NCBI RefSeq assembly: GCF_001280065.1
Contig: NZ_LGEA01000102.1
Coordinates: 451,529 to 515,528, forward strand
From: Streptomyces sp. NRRL B-1140
Lineage (GTDB): Bacteria; Actinomycetota; Actinomycetes; Streptomycetales; Streptomycetaceae
Direction of reading: 5' to 3'
DNA: 64,000 bases
Positions 51,332-60,041 of this stretch are shown piece by piece. The notes under the pieces are model-generated. The model saw nothing but the letters and a program-made list of their open reading frames with translations. It was not told where the DNA came from and did not search any database. How positions within the stretch are numbered: position 1 is the stretch's first letter; the number at the start of each line of letters is the position of its first letter. The translations under genes were made by a program, and so were the position numbers.

Positions 51332-51442
51332 CGGACACCCTCCGCTGTTCGTCGCCGGTACCGCATGTCCCCTCCCCCTCCGGGTCCGACGCCCCTCGCG
51401 GCCCGGAGGGGGGTACGGGGTGGAGCTCGGAAAGGGGTGGGT

Positions 51443-52102
51443 GTGCGCGCGTTCCCCGGGTTCGGCAGCGGCCTCCGCACTCCCGCGAACGCGGCCATGG
51501 CGGCCGTCACGGTGTTCGCCCTGTGCTCGGGGGTGTGGCTGCTGCGCGACGCCGCCGGGGCACAGGCGCCGCCGCAGCCGTCCGCCGCGCAGGCCCGGGC
51601 CGGGCCGGCCGACCGGGCCGGTGAGCGGCCGGCCGTGCCCGCGCTGCCGCCCTCGCCGCCCGACCGCATCCGCGTCCCCGCGATCGGGGTCGACGCGCCG
51701 CTGACGGGACTCGGCCTGACGAAGACGGGCAGCCTCGACGTGCCGCCCGCGGCGGACGAGAACCTCGCCGGCTGGTACGAGTCCGGCACCACCCCCGGTG
51801 AGCGGGGCACCGCGATCGTCGCCGGACATGTCGACAACGCCGACGGCCCCGCCGTCTTCTACGACCTCGGCGCCCTGGCCAAGGGCAGCACGATCGAGGT
51901 GGACCGGCGGGACGGCGGCGTCGCGGTGTTCAGCGTGGACGCCGTCGAGGTGTACGCCGCGAAGAACTTTCCCGACGAGAAGGTCTACGGCGCCGCCCGC
52001 CGCCCCGAATTGCGGGTCATCACCTGCGGCGGCGGCTGGTCACGCGGCACCGGGTACCAGGGGAACGTCGTCGTCTTCGCGCACCTGACCGGGAGCCGGT
52101 GA
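51443..52102 (+). CDS. Class F sortase
   Basis: A 219-aa protein with an N-terminal membrane helix (AAVTVFALCSGVWLLRDA), a Pro/Ala linker and a sortase domain from about residue 75: IRVPAIGVDAPLTGLGL, catalytic His in IVAGHVDN, catalytic Cys in LRVITCGG and a basic/aromatic end QGNVVVFAHL. The arginine usual near the C-terminus is visible only in GGWSRGTGY. I chose GTG 51443, six bases after AAAGGGG. Its last 63 bases overlap the end of the convergent HxlR gene. Confidence 0.85.
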   Translation: MRAFPGFGSGLRTPANAAMAAVTVFALCSGVWLLRDAAGAQAPPQPSAAQARAGPADRAGERPAVPALPPSPPDRIRVPAIGVDAPLTGLGLTKTGSLDVPPAADENLAGWYESGTTPGERGTAIVAGHVDNADGPAVFYDLGALAKGSTIEVDRRDGGVAVFSVDAVEVYAAKNFPDEKVYGAARRPELRVITCGGGWSRGTGYQGNVVVFAHLTGSR

Positions 52103-52432
52103 CCCTCCCAGAACGTTGGTCCTGCCCCAGGCGCCCAGCGGTGCCAGCGCCTCGTTCAGGGAGACGCCCCGGGCCGTCAGCGAGTACTCCACCCGCGGCG
52201 GCACCTCGTCGTACGCCTCGCGGTGCACCAGCCCGTCGGCCTCCATCTCCCGCAGGTGCGAGGCGAGCACCTTCTCGGTGACGCCCGGCAGCTCGCGGCG
52301 CAGCTCCCCGAAGCGGCACGGCCGCTCATTCAGCGCCCAGAGGATCAGCACCTTCCACTTGCCGCCGATCACGTCCATCGCCGCGTCGATCCCGCAGACG
52401 TACGCACCCGGCCGCCGTCCCGTCGTCCCCAT
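52040..52432 (-). CDS. HxlR-family transcriptional regulator
   Basis: A 130-aa winged helix protein: AAMDVIGGKWKVLILWALNE, RFGELRRELPGVTEKVLASH and LREMEADGLVHREAYDEVPPRVEYSLT, the full HxlR signature. A cysteine near the N-terminus (AYVCGIDAA) could be a redox or electrophile sensor as in related HypR/QorR proteins. GGGGGAGGAG precedes the ATG. It is divergent from a reductase gene, with a palindrome between. Confidence 0.93.
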   Translation of the reverse strand: MGTTGRRPGAYVCGIDAAMDVIGGKWKVLILWALNERPCRFGELRRELPGVTEKVLASHLREMEADGLVHREAYDEVPPRVEYSLTARGVSLNEALAPLGAWGRTNVLGGSPAPGQVREDDDVPLVPGAA

Positions 52433-52490
52433 GCCCGGTCTCCTCCCCCTTCGCTGCCTGGACTCTTCCCCCGCGGTAACCACCCACTTC

Positions 52491-52504
52491 GAAGTACGTA
52501 CTTG
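52491..52504. promoter_or_regulatory. Palindrome between HxlR regulator and reductase
   Basis: AAGTACGTACTT is a perfect 12-base palindrome, flanked GA...GA, 58 bases before hxlR and about 35 before the divergent reductase gene. HxlR proteins bind such GTAC-centred dyads, so it is the likely operator. Confidence 0.6.
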
Positions 52505-52538
52505 AGCAGGCACGTTCCCTGCGACGAGCCTAAACGCC

Positions 52539-53432
52539 ATGACCGACACCGCAGTTGATCCCCGTACTCCTCTCACTCTTCTCGGCACCGGGGCCATGGG
52601 CACCGCCCTCGCCCGGGCCTGGCTGGCCGCCGGACACGAGGTGACCGTCTGGAACCGCACCGCCGCCCGCGCGGAAGCCCTCGCCGCCGAGGGCGCCACC
52701 GTCGCCCGGAGCGCCGCCGAGGCCGTGGCGGCGAACCGCCTGGTGGTCGTCTGTCTGCTGGACGACGCCTCCGTGGGCGAGGCTCTCGACGGCACCGACC
52801 TCACCGGGCGGGACCTGGTGAACCTGACGACCGGCACCCCCGGCGACGGCCGGACGCGCGCCGCCTGGGCCGAGGCACGCGGCGCCCGGTTCCTGGACGC
52901 CGGGATCATGGCCGTCCCGCCGATGATCGGCGCCCCGGGCTTCGGCGGATACGTCCTCTACAGCGGCTCACCGGAGCTGTTCGAGGAGCACCGCGACACC
53001 CTCACGGTCCCGGCCGGCACCCGGTACGTCGGGGCCGACCCGGGCTTCGCGGCGCTGTACGACGTGGCGCTGCTGAGCGCGATGAGCGGCATGTTCGCGG
53101 GCATCGCCCACGCCTTCGCGCTGATCCGCCCGGAGGACATCGCGCCGAAGGACTTCGCACCGCTGCTCGTGGACTGGCTGACCGCGATGGCCCCGGCCGC
53201 GCACCAGAGCGCCGAGCGGCTCCAGAGCGGCGACTACACCGGGGGCGTCGTCTCCAACCTCGCGATGCAGGTGGCGGGCAACGCCACCCTGCTGCGCACG
53301 GCCGGGGAACAGCGGGTCGGTCCGGAGCTGCTGACGCCGTACATGGAACTCATGGAGCGCAGGCTCGCGCAGGGGCACGGGGAGGAGGACGGGACGGGGA
53401 TCGTCGAGCTGCTGGACCTGCGAGCGCGCTAG
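52539..53432 (+). CDS. NAD(P)-dependent reductase, beta-hydroxyacid dehydrogenase/imine reductase type
   Basis: A 297-aa two-domain protein: Rossmann motif LTLLGTGAMGTALARAWLAA with VWNRTAARAEAL for NADP, DLVNLTTGTPGDGRTRAAWA, and an all-helical dimerisation domain (ALYDVALLSAMSGMFAGIAH). The canonical catalytic lysine of hydroxyacid dehydrogenases is not at its usual place, as in imine reductases. The ATG follows AACGCC without a clear ribosome site. The HxlR regulator next to it probably controls its expression. Confidence 0.85.
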   Translation: MTDTAVDPRTPLTLLGTGAMGTALARAWLAAGHEVTVWNRTAARAEALAAEGATVARSAAEAVAANRLVVVCLLDDASVGEALDGTDLTGRDLVNLTTGTPGDGRTRAAWAEARGARFLDAGIMAVPPMIGAPGFGGYVLYSGSPELFEEHRDTLTVPAGTRYVGADPGFAALYDVALLSAMSGMFAGIAHAFALIRPEDIAPKDFAPLLVDWLTAMAPAAHQSAERLQSGDYTGGVVSNLAMQVAGNATLLRTAGEQRVGPELLTPYMELMERRLAQGHGEEDGTGIVELLDLRAR

Positions 53433-54211
53433 GCGACCCACTGCTCGTACGCCAGGTTCCCCACCAGGGCGAAGACGACTGTCAGCAGCACGATGCGGAC
53501 GAAGCCGCTGCCCTGCTTCAGGGCGGTGTGGGCGCCGAGGGTGCCGCCCGCGAGGTTGAAGAGGGCCATCAGGGCGGCCAGTTGCCACAGGACGGCGCCC
53601 TGCCAGGCGAAGGTCGCGAGGGCGCCCGCGTTGGTACAGCAGTTGACGATCTTCGCGGTGGCGGAGGCCGTGACGAGGTCGAGGTGGAGGATCGCGGTGA
53701 GCGCGAGGACCAGGAACGTGCCGGTGCCGGGGCCGATCAGACCGTCGTAGAAGCCGATGCCGAGGCCCGCGAGGCCGATCGCGGCGAGGATGCGGCGGCG
53801 GCCGGCCGGACCGGTCGCGGGGGCCGTGCCGAAGGCGGGCCGCAGGATCACGAAGGCGGCGACCCCGAGCAGCACCACCATGATCACCGGCTTGAGGACG
53901 TCGGTGCTCATCCCGGCCGCGAAGAAGGCCCCGGCGGAGGATCCGGCGAGGGCGGCCAGCCCGATGCGGACGGCGGTACGGACGTCCACGGGGGCCTTAC
54001 GGGCGTACGTCACCGCCGCGCCCGTGGTGCCGACGATGGCGACGGCCTTGTTCGTGCCCAGCGCGTGCGCGGCGGGCGTGTGCGCGGGCAGTCCGAGCAG
54101 CAGCACCGGCAGCAGCAGGAGGCCGCCCCCGCCGACCACGGCGTCGATCCACCCGGCGGCGAGGGCCGCGACGCAGAGCAGGACGATCATGGTCAGCGAT
54201 ATGTCGGGCAC
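53429..54211 (-). CDS. TSUP-family membrane transporter
   Basis: A 260-aa protein with about eight helices and the two TSUP motifs, AALAAGWIDAVVGGGGLLLLP near the N-terminus and IGFYDGLIGPGTGTFLVLAL in the second half. Likely anion export or uptake of sulfur or carbon compounds. It converges with the reductase gene by four bases, and its GTG start is 173 bases from the divergent nitrite reductase operon. Nitrite is a conceivable but unproven substrate. Confidence 0.88.
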   Translation of the reverse strand: MPDISLTMIVLLCVAALAAGWIDAVVGGGGLLLLPVLLLGLPAHTPAAHALGTNKAVAIVGTTGAAVTYARKAPVDVRTAVRIGLAALAGSSAGAFFAAGMSTDVLKPVIMVVLLGVAAFVILRPAFGTAPATGPAGRRRILAAIGLAGLGIGFYDGLIGPGTGTFLVLALTAILHLDLVTASATAKIVNCCTNAGALATFAWQGAVLWQLAALMALFNLAGGTLGAHTALKQGSGFVRIVLLTVVFALVGNLAYEQWVA

Positions 54212-54323
54212 GATCGCGAGCCTATGCGAGGACCGTGCGACGCCGGTGCCACGGCCCTCACAGTCGGCCGTCGTCGCAGTTCAGGAACCCTCACACCCCA
54301 CGGCACCCCCCGCTGAGGGCAGC

Positions 54324-54361
54324 GTTCCCCGCGGGAAACAGACGTGATGCCACCGGGTAAC
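54324..54361 (+). promoter_or_regulatory. GlnR-like binding site upstream of nitrite reductase operon
   Basis: GTTCC, six bases, GAAAC, six bases, GATGC, six bases, GTAAC: four half sites at 11-bp spacing, matching the Streptomyces GlnR pattern gTnAc-n6-GaAAc. The second is perfect, the first and fourth differ in one base each and the third is weak. nirB is an established GlnR target in S. coelicolor. It lies 24-61 bases before the first gene. Confidence 0.65.
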
Positions 54362-54384
54362 ACCGGCACCGCAGGCTCGAGTGC

Positions 54385-55602
54385 ATGACCTCGAATGAGC
54401 GTGTGGTGGTGATCGGCACCGGCCTCGCGGGCGTACGGCTCGCCCGGCGGCTCGGTGAGCTCGGCACGCCCGCGCTGCTGATCGGCGAGGAGGAGCACCG
54501 GCCCTACAACCGGGTCCTGCTCGCCGAGGTGCTGGCCGGACGGTACAGCCCCGAGGTGATCGCCCTGCCGGCGCCGGCCCGGATCGTGCGCGGCCGGGTC
54601 GTCGGCGTCGACCGCGCTCAGCGGACCGTCGCCTGCGCGGACGGGTCGGTGATCGCATACGACCGGCTCGTTCTCGCGACCGGCTCCAACCCCGTACTGC
54701 CGCCGCTGCGCGGGCTGTTCACCGAGAACCACGAACTGCCCGAGGGCGTGCACGCCTTCCGGACCATGGACGACTGCCTGGGGCTGTCGAAAGCGGTCCG
54801 GCCGGGCGCGCGGGCCGTCGTCGTCGGCGGCGGTCTCCTCGGCGTGTCGGCGGCCCGGGCCCTCGCCCTGCGCGGCGCCCAGGTCGTCCTCGCCCAGCAG
54901 TCCGAGCGGCTGATGGAGCGCCAGCTCGACCCGGCCGCCTCGAAGCTCGTCAAGCGGCACCTGACCGACCTGGGCGTCGAGGTGCACACCGAGTGCCGCG
55001 TGCGGGACGTGCGCTGCGTCGGCGGCGCGGTCCGCTCGGTGGAGATGGCCGACGGGTACGCGCTCGACGCGGACCTGGTGGTCGTCGCCTGCGGTGTGCG
55101 TCCCCGGGTCGGTCTCGCGCTGACCGCCGGGCTCGACGTCCGCAAGGGCGTCGTCGTCGACGACGAGCTGCGCACCTCCGACCCGTACATCCACGCCATC
55201 GGCGACTGCGCCCAGCACGCCGACGTGCTCTACGGACTCGCCACTCCCGCGCTCGAACAGGCTGACGCCCTCGCGGAGTTGCTGGCCGGTGACGCGAGCG
55301 CCCGGTACACCGGCACCCGTTCGCTGACCCGGCTCACCCTCACGGGGCACGACAGCCCCTTCGACCTCGCCGCGTTCGGCGAGACCGAGGCGCTCCCGGG
55401 CGACGACGTCGTCCAGCTCGCCGACGCCACCCGCGGCACCTACCGCAAGGTCGTCGTCCGCGACGACCGCCTGGTCGGCGGGGTCCTCGTCGGCGAACTC
55501 GGCACCGTCGGCGCGCTCGCCCGCGCCTGGGAGGGAGCAGAGCCGCTCCCCTCCGACGGCGGCCCCCTGCTCCACCTGCTCACCAACGATGGAGGCTCCT
55601 GA
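54385..55602 (+). CDS. FAD/NAD(P)-dependent oxidoreductase of the nitrite reductase operon
   Basis: A 405-aa flavoprotein similar to the N-terminal half of NirB: FAD motif VVVIGTGLAGVRLARRLGEL, HRPYNRVLLAEVLAG, NAD motif AVVVGGGLLGVSAARALALRG, and YIHAIGDCAQHADVLYG. It lacks BFD and siroheme domains. Its stop shares a base with the nirB start. Possibly it supplies electrons to NasA (the NasB role) or assists NirB. Confidence 0.88.
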   Translation: MTSNERVVVIGTGLAGVRLARRLGELGTPALLIGEEEHRPYNRVLLAEVLAGRYSPEVIALPAPARIVRGRVVGVDRAQRTVACADGSVIAYDRLVLATGSNPVLPPLRGLFTENHELPEGVHAFRTMDDCLGLSKAVRPGARAVVVGGGLLGVSAARALALRGAQVVLAQQSERLMERQLDPAASKLVKRHLTDLGVEVHTECRVRDVRCVGGAVRSVEMADGYALDADLVVVACGVRPRVGLALTAGLDVRKGVVVDDELRTSDPYIHAIGDCAQHADVLYGLATPALEQADALAELLAGDASARYTGTRSLTRLTLTGHDSPFDLAAFGETEALPGDDVVQLADATRGTYRKVVVRDDRLVGGVLVGELGTVGALARAWEGAEPLPSDGGPLLHLLTNDGGS

Positions 55603-58211
55603 TGACGGCCACCCCGGGGACGACCCCCACGATCGTGCTCGTCGGCCACGGCATGGTCGGCCAGCGCTTCCTCGAAGCGCTTGCCGAGCGCGGCCTGACC
55701 GCCACGCACCGCGTGGTCGTACTCTGCGAGGAGCCGCGTCCGGCCTACGACCGCGTCGCCCTCACCTCGTACTTCTCGGGGAAGACGCCCGAGGACCTCT
55801 CCATGACCGACATGGAGTTCATCACCACGCACGGCATCGAGCTGTACGTCGGCGACCCGGCCGAGACCGTCGACCGTGAGGCGAAGAAGGTCACCGCCCG
55901 TTCGGGCCAGGTCTTCGACTACGACACCCTCGTCCTCGCCACCGGCTCCTTCCCCTTCGTCCCGCCGGTCCCGAACAAGGACGCAGAGGGCTGTTTCGTC
56001 TACCGCACGATCGAGGACCTGCTCGCGATCGAGGAGTACGCCAAGTCGAAGGCGACGGTCGGCGCGGTGGTCGGCGGCGGCCTGCTCGGGCTGGAAGCGG
56101 CCGGTGCGCTCAAGGGCCTCGGACTCACCTCCCACATCGTGGAGTTCGCGCCCCGGCTGATGCCCGTCCAGGTGGACGACGGCGGCGGCGCCGCGCTGCT
56201 GCGCACCATCGAGGAGATGGGCCTGACCGTCCACACGGGCGTGGGCACGCAGGAGATCCTGGTCGACGCCGAGGGCGCCGTCACCGGCATGAAGCTCTCC
56301 GACGGCTCGGAACTGGCCACCGACATGGTGGTGTTCTCCGCCGGTGTGCGCCCCCGCGACCAGCTGGCCCGCGACTGCGGACTGACGGTCGGCGAGCGCG
56401 GCGGCATCACGGTCGACGAGCAGTGCCGTACGGTCGCCGACCCGCACGTCTTCGCCATCGGCGAGTGCGCGCTGGCCTCCGACGGCCGGGTGTACGGCCT
56501 GGTGGCCCCCGGTTACGAGCAGGCCGAGACGGCGGCGGCCACGATCGCCTCGGACGAGGCGTCCTTCACCGGCGCCGACCTGTCCACCAAGCTGAAGCTG
56601 CTCGGCGTGGACGTGGCGTCCTTCGGCGACGCGCACGGCACCGCCGAGGACTGCCTGGACGTCGTCTACTCCGACTCCCGCGCCGGCCTGTACAAGAAGC
56701 TGGTCATCGGCCGTGACGGCACGCTGCTCGGCGGCATCCTGGTCGGCGACGCGGAGGCGTACGGCACGCTGAAGGCCTTCACCGGCTCGGTCCCGCCGGT
56801 CTCGCCCGAGTCGCTGGTGCTGCCGGCCGGTGCCGGTGAGTCCGTCCAGCTCGGCCCGTCGGCGCTGCCGGACGACGCGATCGTCTGCTCCTGCCACAAC
56901 GTCTCCAAGGGCACGATCCGCGGCGCGGTCACCGACCACCAGTGCACGACCGTGCCCGAGGTGAAGAAGTGCACCAAGGCCGGCACGGGCTGCGGCTCCT
57001 GCGTGAAGGTCCTCGGCCAGCTCGTCAACGCCGAGCTGGAGGCGAGCGGCGTCGAGGTCGACAAGGGCCTGTGCGGCTGCTTCGCGCAGACCCGCGAGGA
57101 GCTCTACGAGATCGTCCTCGCCCTGCGCATCAACAGCTACCAGGACCTGCTGGACCGCCACGGCCGCGAGGAGGCCCGGGGCGGTGACGGCTGCGAGGTG
57201 TGCAAGCCGGCCGTCGGTTCGATCATCGCCTCCCTCGCCCCGACGATCGGCGCGAGCGGCTACGTCCTGGACGGCGAGCAGGCGGCCCTGCAGGACACCA
57301 ACGACCACTTCCTGGCCAACCTGCAGAAGAACGGCTCGTACTCGGTCGTGCCGCGGATCCCGGGCGGCGAGATCGCCCCGGAGAAGCTGATCGTGATCGG
57401 CGAGATCGCCCGCGACTTCAACCTCTACACGAAGATCACCGGTGGCCAGCGGATCGACATGTTCGGCGCCCGCGTCGAGCAACTGCCCCTGATCTGGGCC
57501 CGGCTGGTGGACGCCGGCTTCGAGTCCGGCCACGCCTACGGCAAGTCGCTGCGCACGGTGAAGTCGTGCGTCGGCCAGACCTGGTGCCGCTACGGCGTGC
57601 AGGACTCCGTGAAGATGGCGATCGACCTGGAGCTGCGCTACCGGGGGCTGCGGTCGCCGCACAAGCTCAAGTCGGCTGTCTCGGGCTGCCAGCGCGAGTG
57701 CGCGGAGGCCCAGTCCAAGGACTTCGGCGTGATCGCCACCGCCAACGGCTGGAACCTGTACGTCGGCGGCAACGGCGGCGCCACGCCCCGCCACGCCGAC
57801 CTGCTCGCGCAGGACCTGTCGGACGCCGAACTGGTCCGGCTGATCGACCGGTTCCTGATGTTCTACATCCGTACGGCCGACCGTCTGGAGCGCACGTCGA
57901 CCTGGCTGGAGCGGATCCCCGGCGGCCTCGACCACGTGCGGGACGTCGTCGTCCACGACTCGCTCGGCATCTGCGACGAGCTGGAGCAGCTGATGCGGGC
58001 GCATGTCGCGCACTACCGCGACGAGTGGGCCGAGACCATCAACGACCCCGAGAAGCTCGCCCGGTTCGTGTCCTTCGTGAACGCGCCGGACACCCCGGAC
58101 CCCGTCGTCGCCTTCGTGCCCGAGCGCGACCAGATGAAGCCCGACCTGCCGCTGCTGTCCATCGGCATGCGCCCCGCCGCCGACGTACTGGAAGGAAGCG
58201 CCCAGCGATGA
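55602..58211 (+). CDS. nirB: Assimilatory nitrite reductase [NAD(P)H] large subunit
   Basis: An 869-aa enzyme reducing nitrite to ammonium. Domain order: NADH:FAD oxidoreductase (to about residue 400; VLVGHGMVGQRFLEAL, VVGGGLLGLEAAGALK), a BFD-type 2Fe-2S domain (IVCSCHNVSKGTIRGAV, CTKAGTGCGSC), then the sulfite/nitrite reductase domains with the siroheme-4Fe-4S ligands in KSCVGQTWCRYG and SGCQRECAEAQ. GGAGG precedes the ATG, which overlaps the previous stop. It needs siroheme, linking it to the chelatase-like gene at 39.9 kb. Confidence 0.96.
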   Translation: MTATPGTTPTIVLVGHGMVGQRFLEALAERGLTATHRVVVLCEEPRPAYDRVALTSYFSGKTPEDLSMTDMEFITTHGIELYVGDPAETVDREAKKVTARSGQVFDYDTLVLATGSFPFVPPVPNKDAEGCFVYRTIEDLLAIEEYAKSKATVGAVVGGGLLGLEAAGALKGLGLTSHIVEFAPRLMPVQVDDGGGAALLRTIEEMGLTVHTGVGTQEILVDAEGAVTGMKLSDGSELATDMVVFSAGVRPRDQLARDCGLTVGERGGITVDEQCRTVADPHVFAIGECALASDGRVYGLVAPGYEQAETAAATIASDEASFTGADLSTKLKLLGVDVASFGDAHGTAEDCLDVVYSDSRAGLYKKLVIGRDGTLLGGILVGDAEAYGTLKAFTGSVPPVSPESLVLPAGAGESVQLGPSALPDDAIVCSCHNVSKGTIRGAVTDHQCTTVPEVKKCTKAGTGCGSCVKVLGQLVNAELEASGVEVDKGLCGCFAQTREELYEIVLALRINSYQDLLDRHGREEARGGDGCEVCKPAVGSIIASLAPTIGASGYVLDGEQAALQDTNDHFLANLQKNGSYSVVPRIPGGEIAPEKLIVIGEIARDFNLYTKITGGQRIDMFGARVEQLPLIWARLVDAGFESGHAYGKSLRTVKSCVGQTWCRYGVQDSVKMAIDLELRYRGLRSPHKLKSAVSGCQRECAEAQSKDFGVIATANGWNLYVGGNGGATPRHADLLAQDLSDAELVRLIDRFLMFYIRTADRLERTSTWLERIPGGLDHVRDVVVHDSLGICDELEQLMRAHVAHYRDEWAETINDPEKLARFVSFVNAPDTPDPVVAFVPERDQMKPDLPLLSIGMRPAADVLEGSAQR

Positions 58212-58558
58212 CCCTGGCACCCGAGACCACCGACCTCACGATCGAGATCGCCCTGGACGACGACTGGTTCACGGTCTGCGACCTGCGGGCACTGCTCCCG
58301 GGCCGCGGGGTGGCCGCACTGCTGCCGGACGGCCGGCAGGCCGCGGTCTTCCGCGACCGCTCCGGTGACCTGTTCGCCATCGACAACCGCGACCCCTTCA
58401 CCGGCGCGGCCGTCCTCTCCCGGGGCCTCACCGGCACCCACCAGGGCCGCCCCTTCGTCGCCTCGCCCCTCCTGAAGCAGCGCTTCGACCTGACGTCCGG
58501 CCAGTGCCTGGACGACGACACGGTCCGGGTGACGGCGTACAAGGTGCGGACCTCGTAG
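58208..58558 (+). CDS. nirD: Nitrite reductase small subunit
   Basis: A 116-aa Rieske-fold protein (WFTVCDLRALLPGRGVAALL, VFRDRSGDLFAIDNRDPFTG, KQRFDLTSGQCLDDD). As in other NirD proteins, the Rieske cysteine/histidine cluster ligands are missing, so it is structural. The ATG overlaps the nirB stop by four bases. Confidence 0.94.
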   Translation: MTLAPETTDLTIEIALDDDWFTVCDLRALLPGRGVAALLPDGRQAAVFRDRSGDLFAIDNRDPFTGAAVLSRGLTGTHQGRPFVASPLLKQRFDLTSGQCLDDDTVRVTAYKVRTS

Positions 58559-58603
58559 AACCTTTCTTGACCGATCATTCTCAACAGGCCTAGGCTGCGG
58601 AAC

Positions 58604-59188
58604 GTGGCCAGGACCAAGGAGTTCGATCCGGACGCCGCGCTCCAGGCAGCTCTCGAGCTGTTCTGGCGGCGCGGCTACGAGGCGACGTCGATGTCCGACC
58701 TCGTCGCGCACCTCGGCGTGGGGCGCGCCAGCATCTACGCGACCTTCGGCAGCAAGCACGAGCTGTACCTGAAGGCGCTGGACCGCTACCAGCAGTCCTG
58801 TGACCCGCACCTGCTGGGCGAGCTGTCCCAGCCGGGGCCGGCCCTGCCCGCCGTACGGGCGGTGGTGCGCCGCTTCGCCGCAGAGTCCACGGCCGACGAC
58901 CGCCGGCTGACCGGCTGCTTCGTCGTCAACACGGCCGCCGAACTGGCCCCGCACGACAGCGCCGCGTGCCGCCGCGTGGAGCACAGCTGGGACCAACTGG
59001 AGACCCTGCTGCTGTCGACCCTGGTCCGCGCACAGGCCCAGGGCGAACTGGGAGAGGACCGCGATCCGCGCACCCTCGCCCGCATGCTGCTGGTCCTGAT
59101 GCAGGGGCTGCGGGTCGTCGGCAAGGCGTCGGCGGACCCGGGCCGGGTGCGGGACGCCGCGGAGCAGGCCCTGGCGCTGCTCGACTGA
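58604..59188 (+). CDS. TetR-family transcriptional regulator
   Basis: A 194-aa regulator with HTH in AALELFWRRGYEATSMSDLV then GVGRASIYATFGSKHELYL, and a helical ligand-binding part containing CFVVNTAAELAP. The GTG start follows CTGCGGAAC without a clear ribosome site. A dyad-like GACCGATCATTC lies 35 bases upstream and a related ACTGAACCGATCAGT precedes the downstream SDR gene, so it likely represses both. Confidence 0.92.
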   Translation: MARTKEFDPDAALQAALELFWRRGYEATSMSDLVAHLGVGRASIYATFGSKHELYLKALDRYQQSCDPHLLGELSQPGPALPAVRAVVRRFAAESTADDRRLTGCFVVNTAAELAPHDSAACRRVEHSWDQLETLLLSTLVRAQAQGELGEDRDPRTLARMLLVLMQGLRVVGKASADPGRVRDAAEQALALLD

Positions 59189-59192
59189 GAAC

Positions 59193-59218
59193 GGGCACTC
59201 CGAGAGGGTGCCCTTTTT
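59193..59218 (+). terminator. Rho-independent terminator after tetR
   Basis: GGGCAC and GTGCCC form a stem around a 9-base loop followed by five T, four bases past the tetR stop. Confidence 0.75.
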
Positions 59219-59229
59219 CATGCCCGAAT

Positions 59230-59244
59230 ACTGAACCGATCAGT
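59230..59244. promoter_or_regulatory. TetR-type operator before SDR gene
   Basis: ACTGA-ACCGA-TCAGT is a perfect 5-bp dyad 23 bases upstream of the SDR start, similar to sequence before the tetR gene itself (GACCGATCATT at 58568-58578). The most likely ligand-responsive control point of the dehydrogenase. Confidence 0.5.
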
Positions 59245-59267
59245 CAAGAAACTTGGCAGGAGAGATC

Positions 59268-60035
59268 ATGCGGAACCGTTTCATCGGCAGGACCGCCCTC
59301 GTCACCGGCGCGGGCTCCGGCATCGGACGGGCCACCGCCCTGGCGTTCGCGGCGGAGGGCGCGCACGTCGTCGTCGCGGGACGGCGCCGGGAGCCGCTGG
59401 AGGAGACCGTGACGCTGGTCGAGGAGGCGGGCGGCAAGGCCCTGGCCGTCACCGCCGACGTCACCCGGGCCGCCGACCTGCGGGATCTGGTCGACGCCGC
59501 CGTGGAGCACTTCGGCTCGCTCGATGTCGCGGTGAACAACGCGGGAGTCCTGGAGGCCGGCGGGCAGCCCGCCGCGGACGTCCCCGAGGACGCCTGGCGC
59601 CGCATGCTCGACATCAACGTCACCGGCGTGCTGCTCGCCCTCCAGGCCGAGGTACGCCACATGCGCACCCAGCCCGGTGGCGGCGCCATCGTCAACATCG
59701 CCTCGCGCATCGGCGTGCACGGCCGCATCCCCGGCATGACCGCCTACGGCGCCACCAAGGCGGCCGTGTCCGTCCTCACGCGCGGCGCCGCCCTGGACCA
59801 CATCGCCGACGGCGTCCGCATCAACGCCGTCTCACCCGGAGCAAGCGCCACCACCATGTCCTTCAAGCCGGGCGAGACGGAGGCCGGCCGCGCGGAGCGC
59901 ATGCGGAGCGCGGTACCGGTCGGCCGTGTCTCGACGGTCGAGGAGATCGCGGCCGCCGTGCTGTATCTGGCCTCGGACGACGCGGCCTCGGTCGTGGGCA
60001 CCGACCTGGTGGTGGACGGCGGTTCGACGGCCTGA
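59268..60035 (+). CDS. Short-chain dehydrogenase/reductase
   Basis: A 255-aa classical SDR: TALVTGAGSGIGRATALAFA for the cofactor, NNAGVLEAGG, catalytic Ser in VNIASRIGVHG, Tyr-x3-Lys in MTAYGATKAAVS, and LYLASDDAASVVGTDLVVDG at the end. AGGAGAG precedes the ATG at 59268; an upstream GTG lacks this. Probably a TetR-controlled detoxifying or ketoreductase enzyme. Confidence 0.93.
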   Translation: MRNRFIGRTALVTGAGSGIGRATALAFAAEGAHVVVAGRRREPLEETVTLVEEAGGKALAVTADVTRAADLRDLVDAAVEHFGSLDVAVNNAGVLEAGGQPAADVPEDAWRRMLDINVTGVLLALQAEVRHMRTQPGGGAIVNIASRIGVHGRIPGMTAYGATKAAVSVLTRGAALDHIADGVRINAVSPGASATTMSFKPGETEAGRAERMRSAVPVGRVSTVEEIAAAVLYLASDDAASVVGTDLVVDGGSTA

Positions 60036-60041
60036 GCCGGT

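Noticed and set aside
55440-58220. 926-codon minus-strand frame opposite nirB
   Set aside because: Pure antisense of nirB with shadow composition; nirB has all cofactor motifs.
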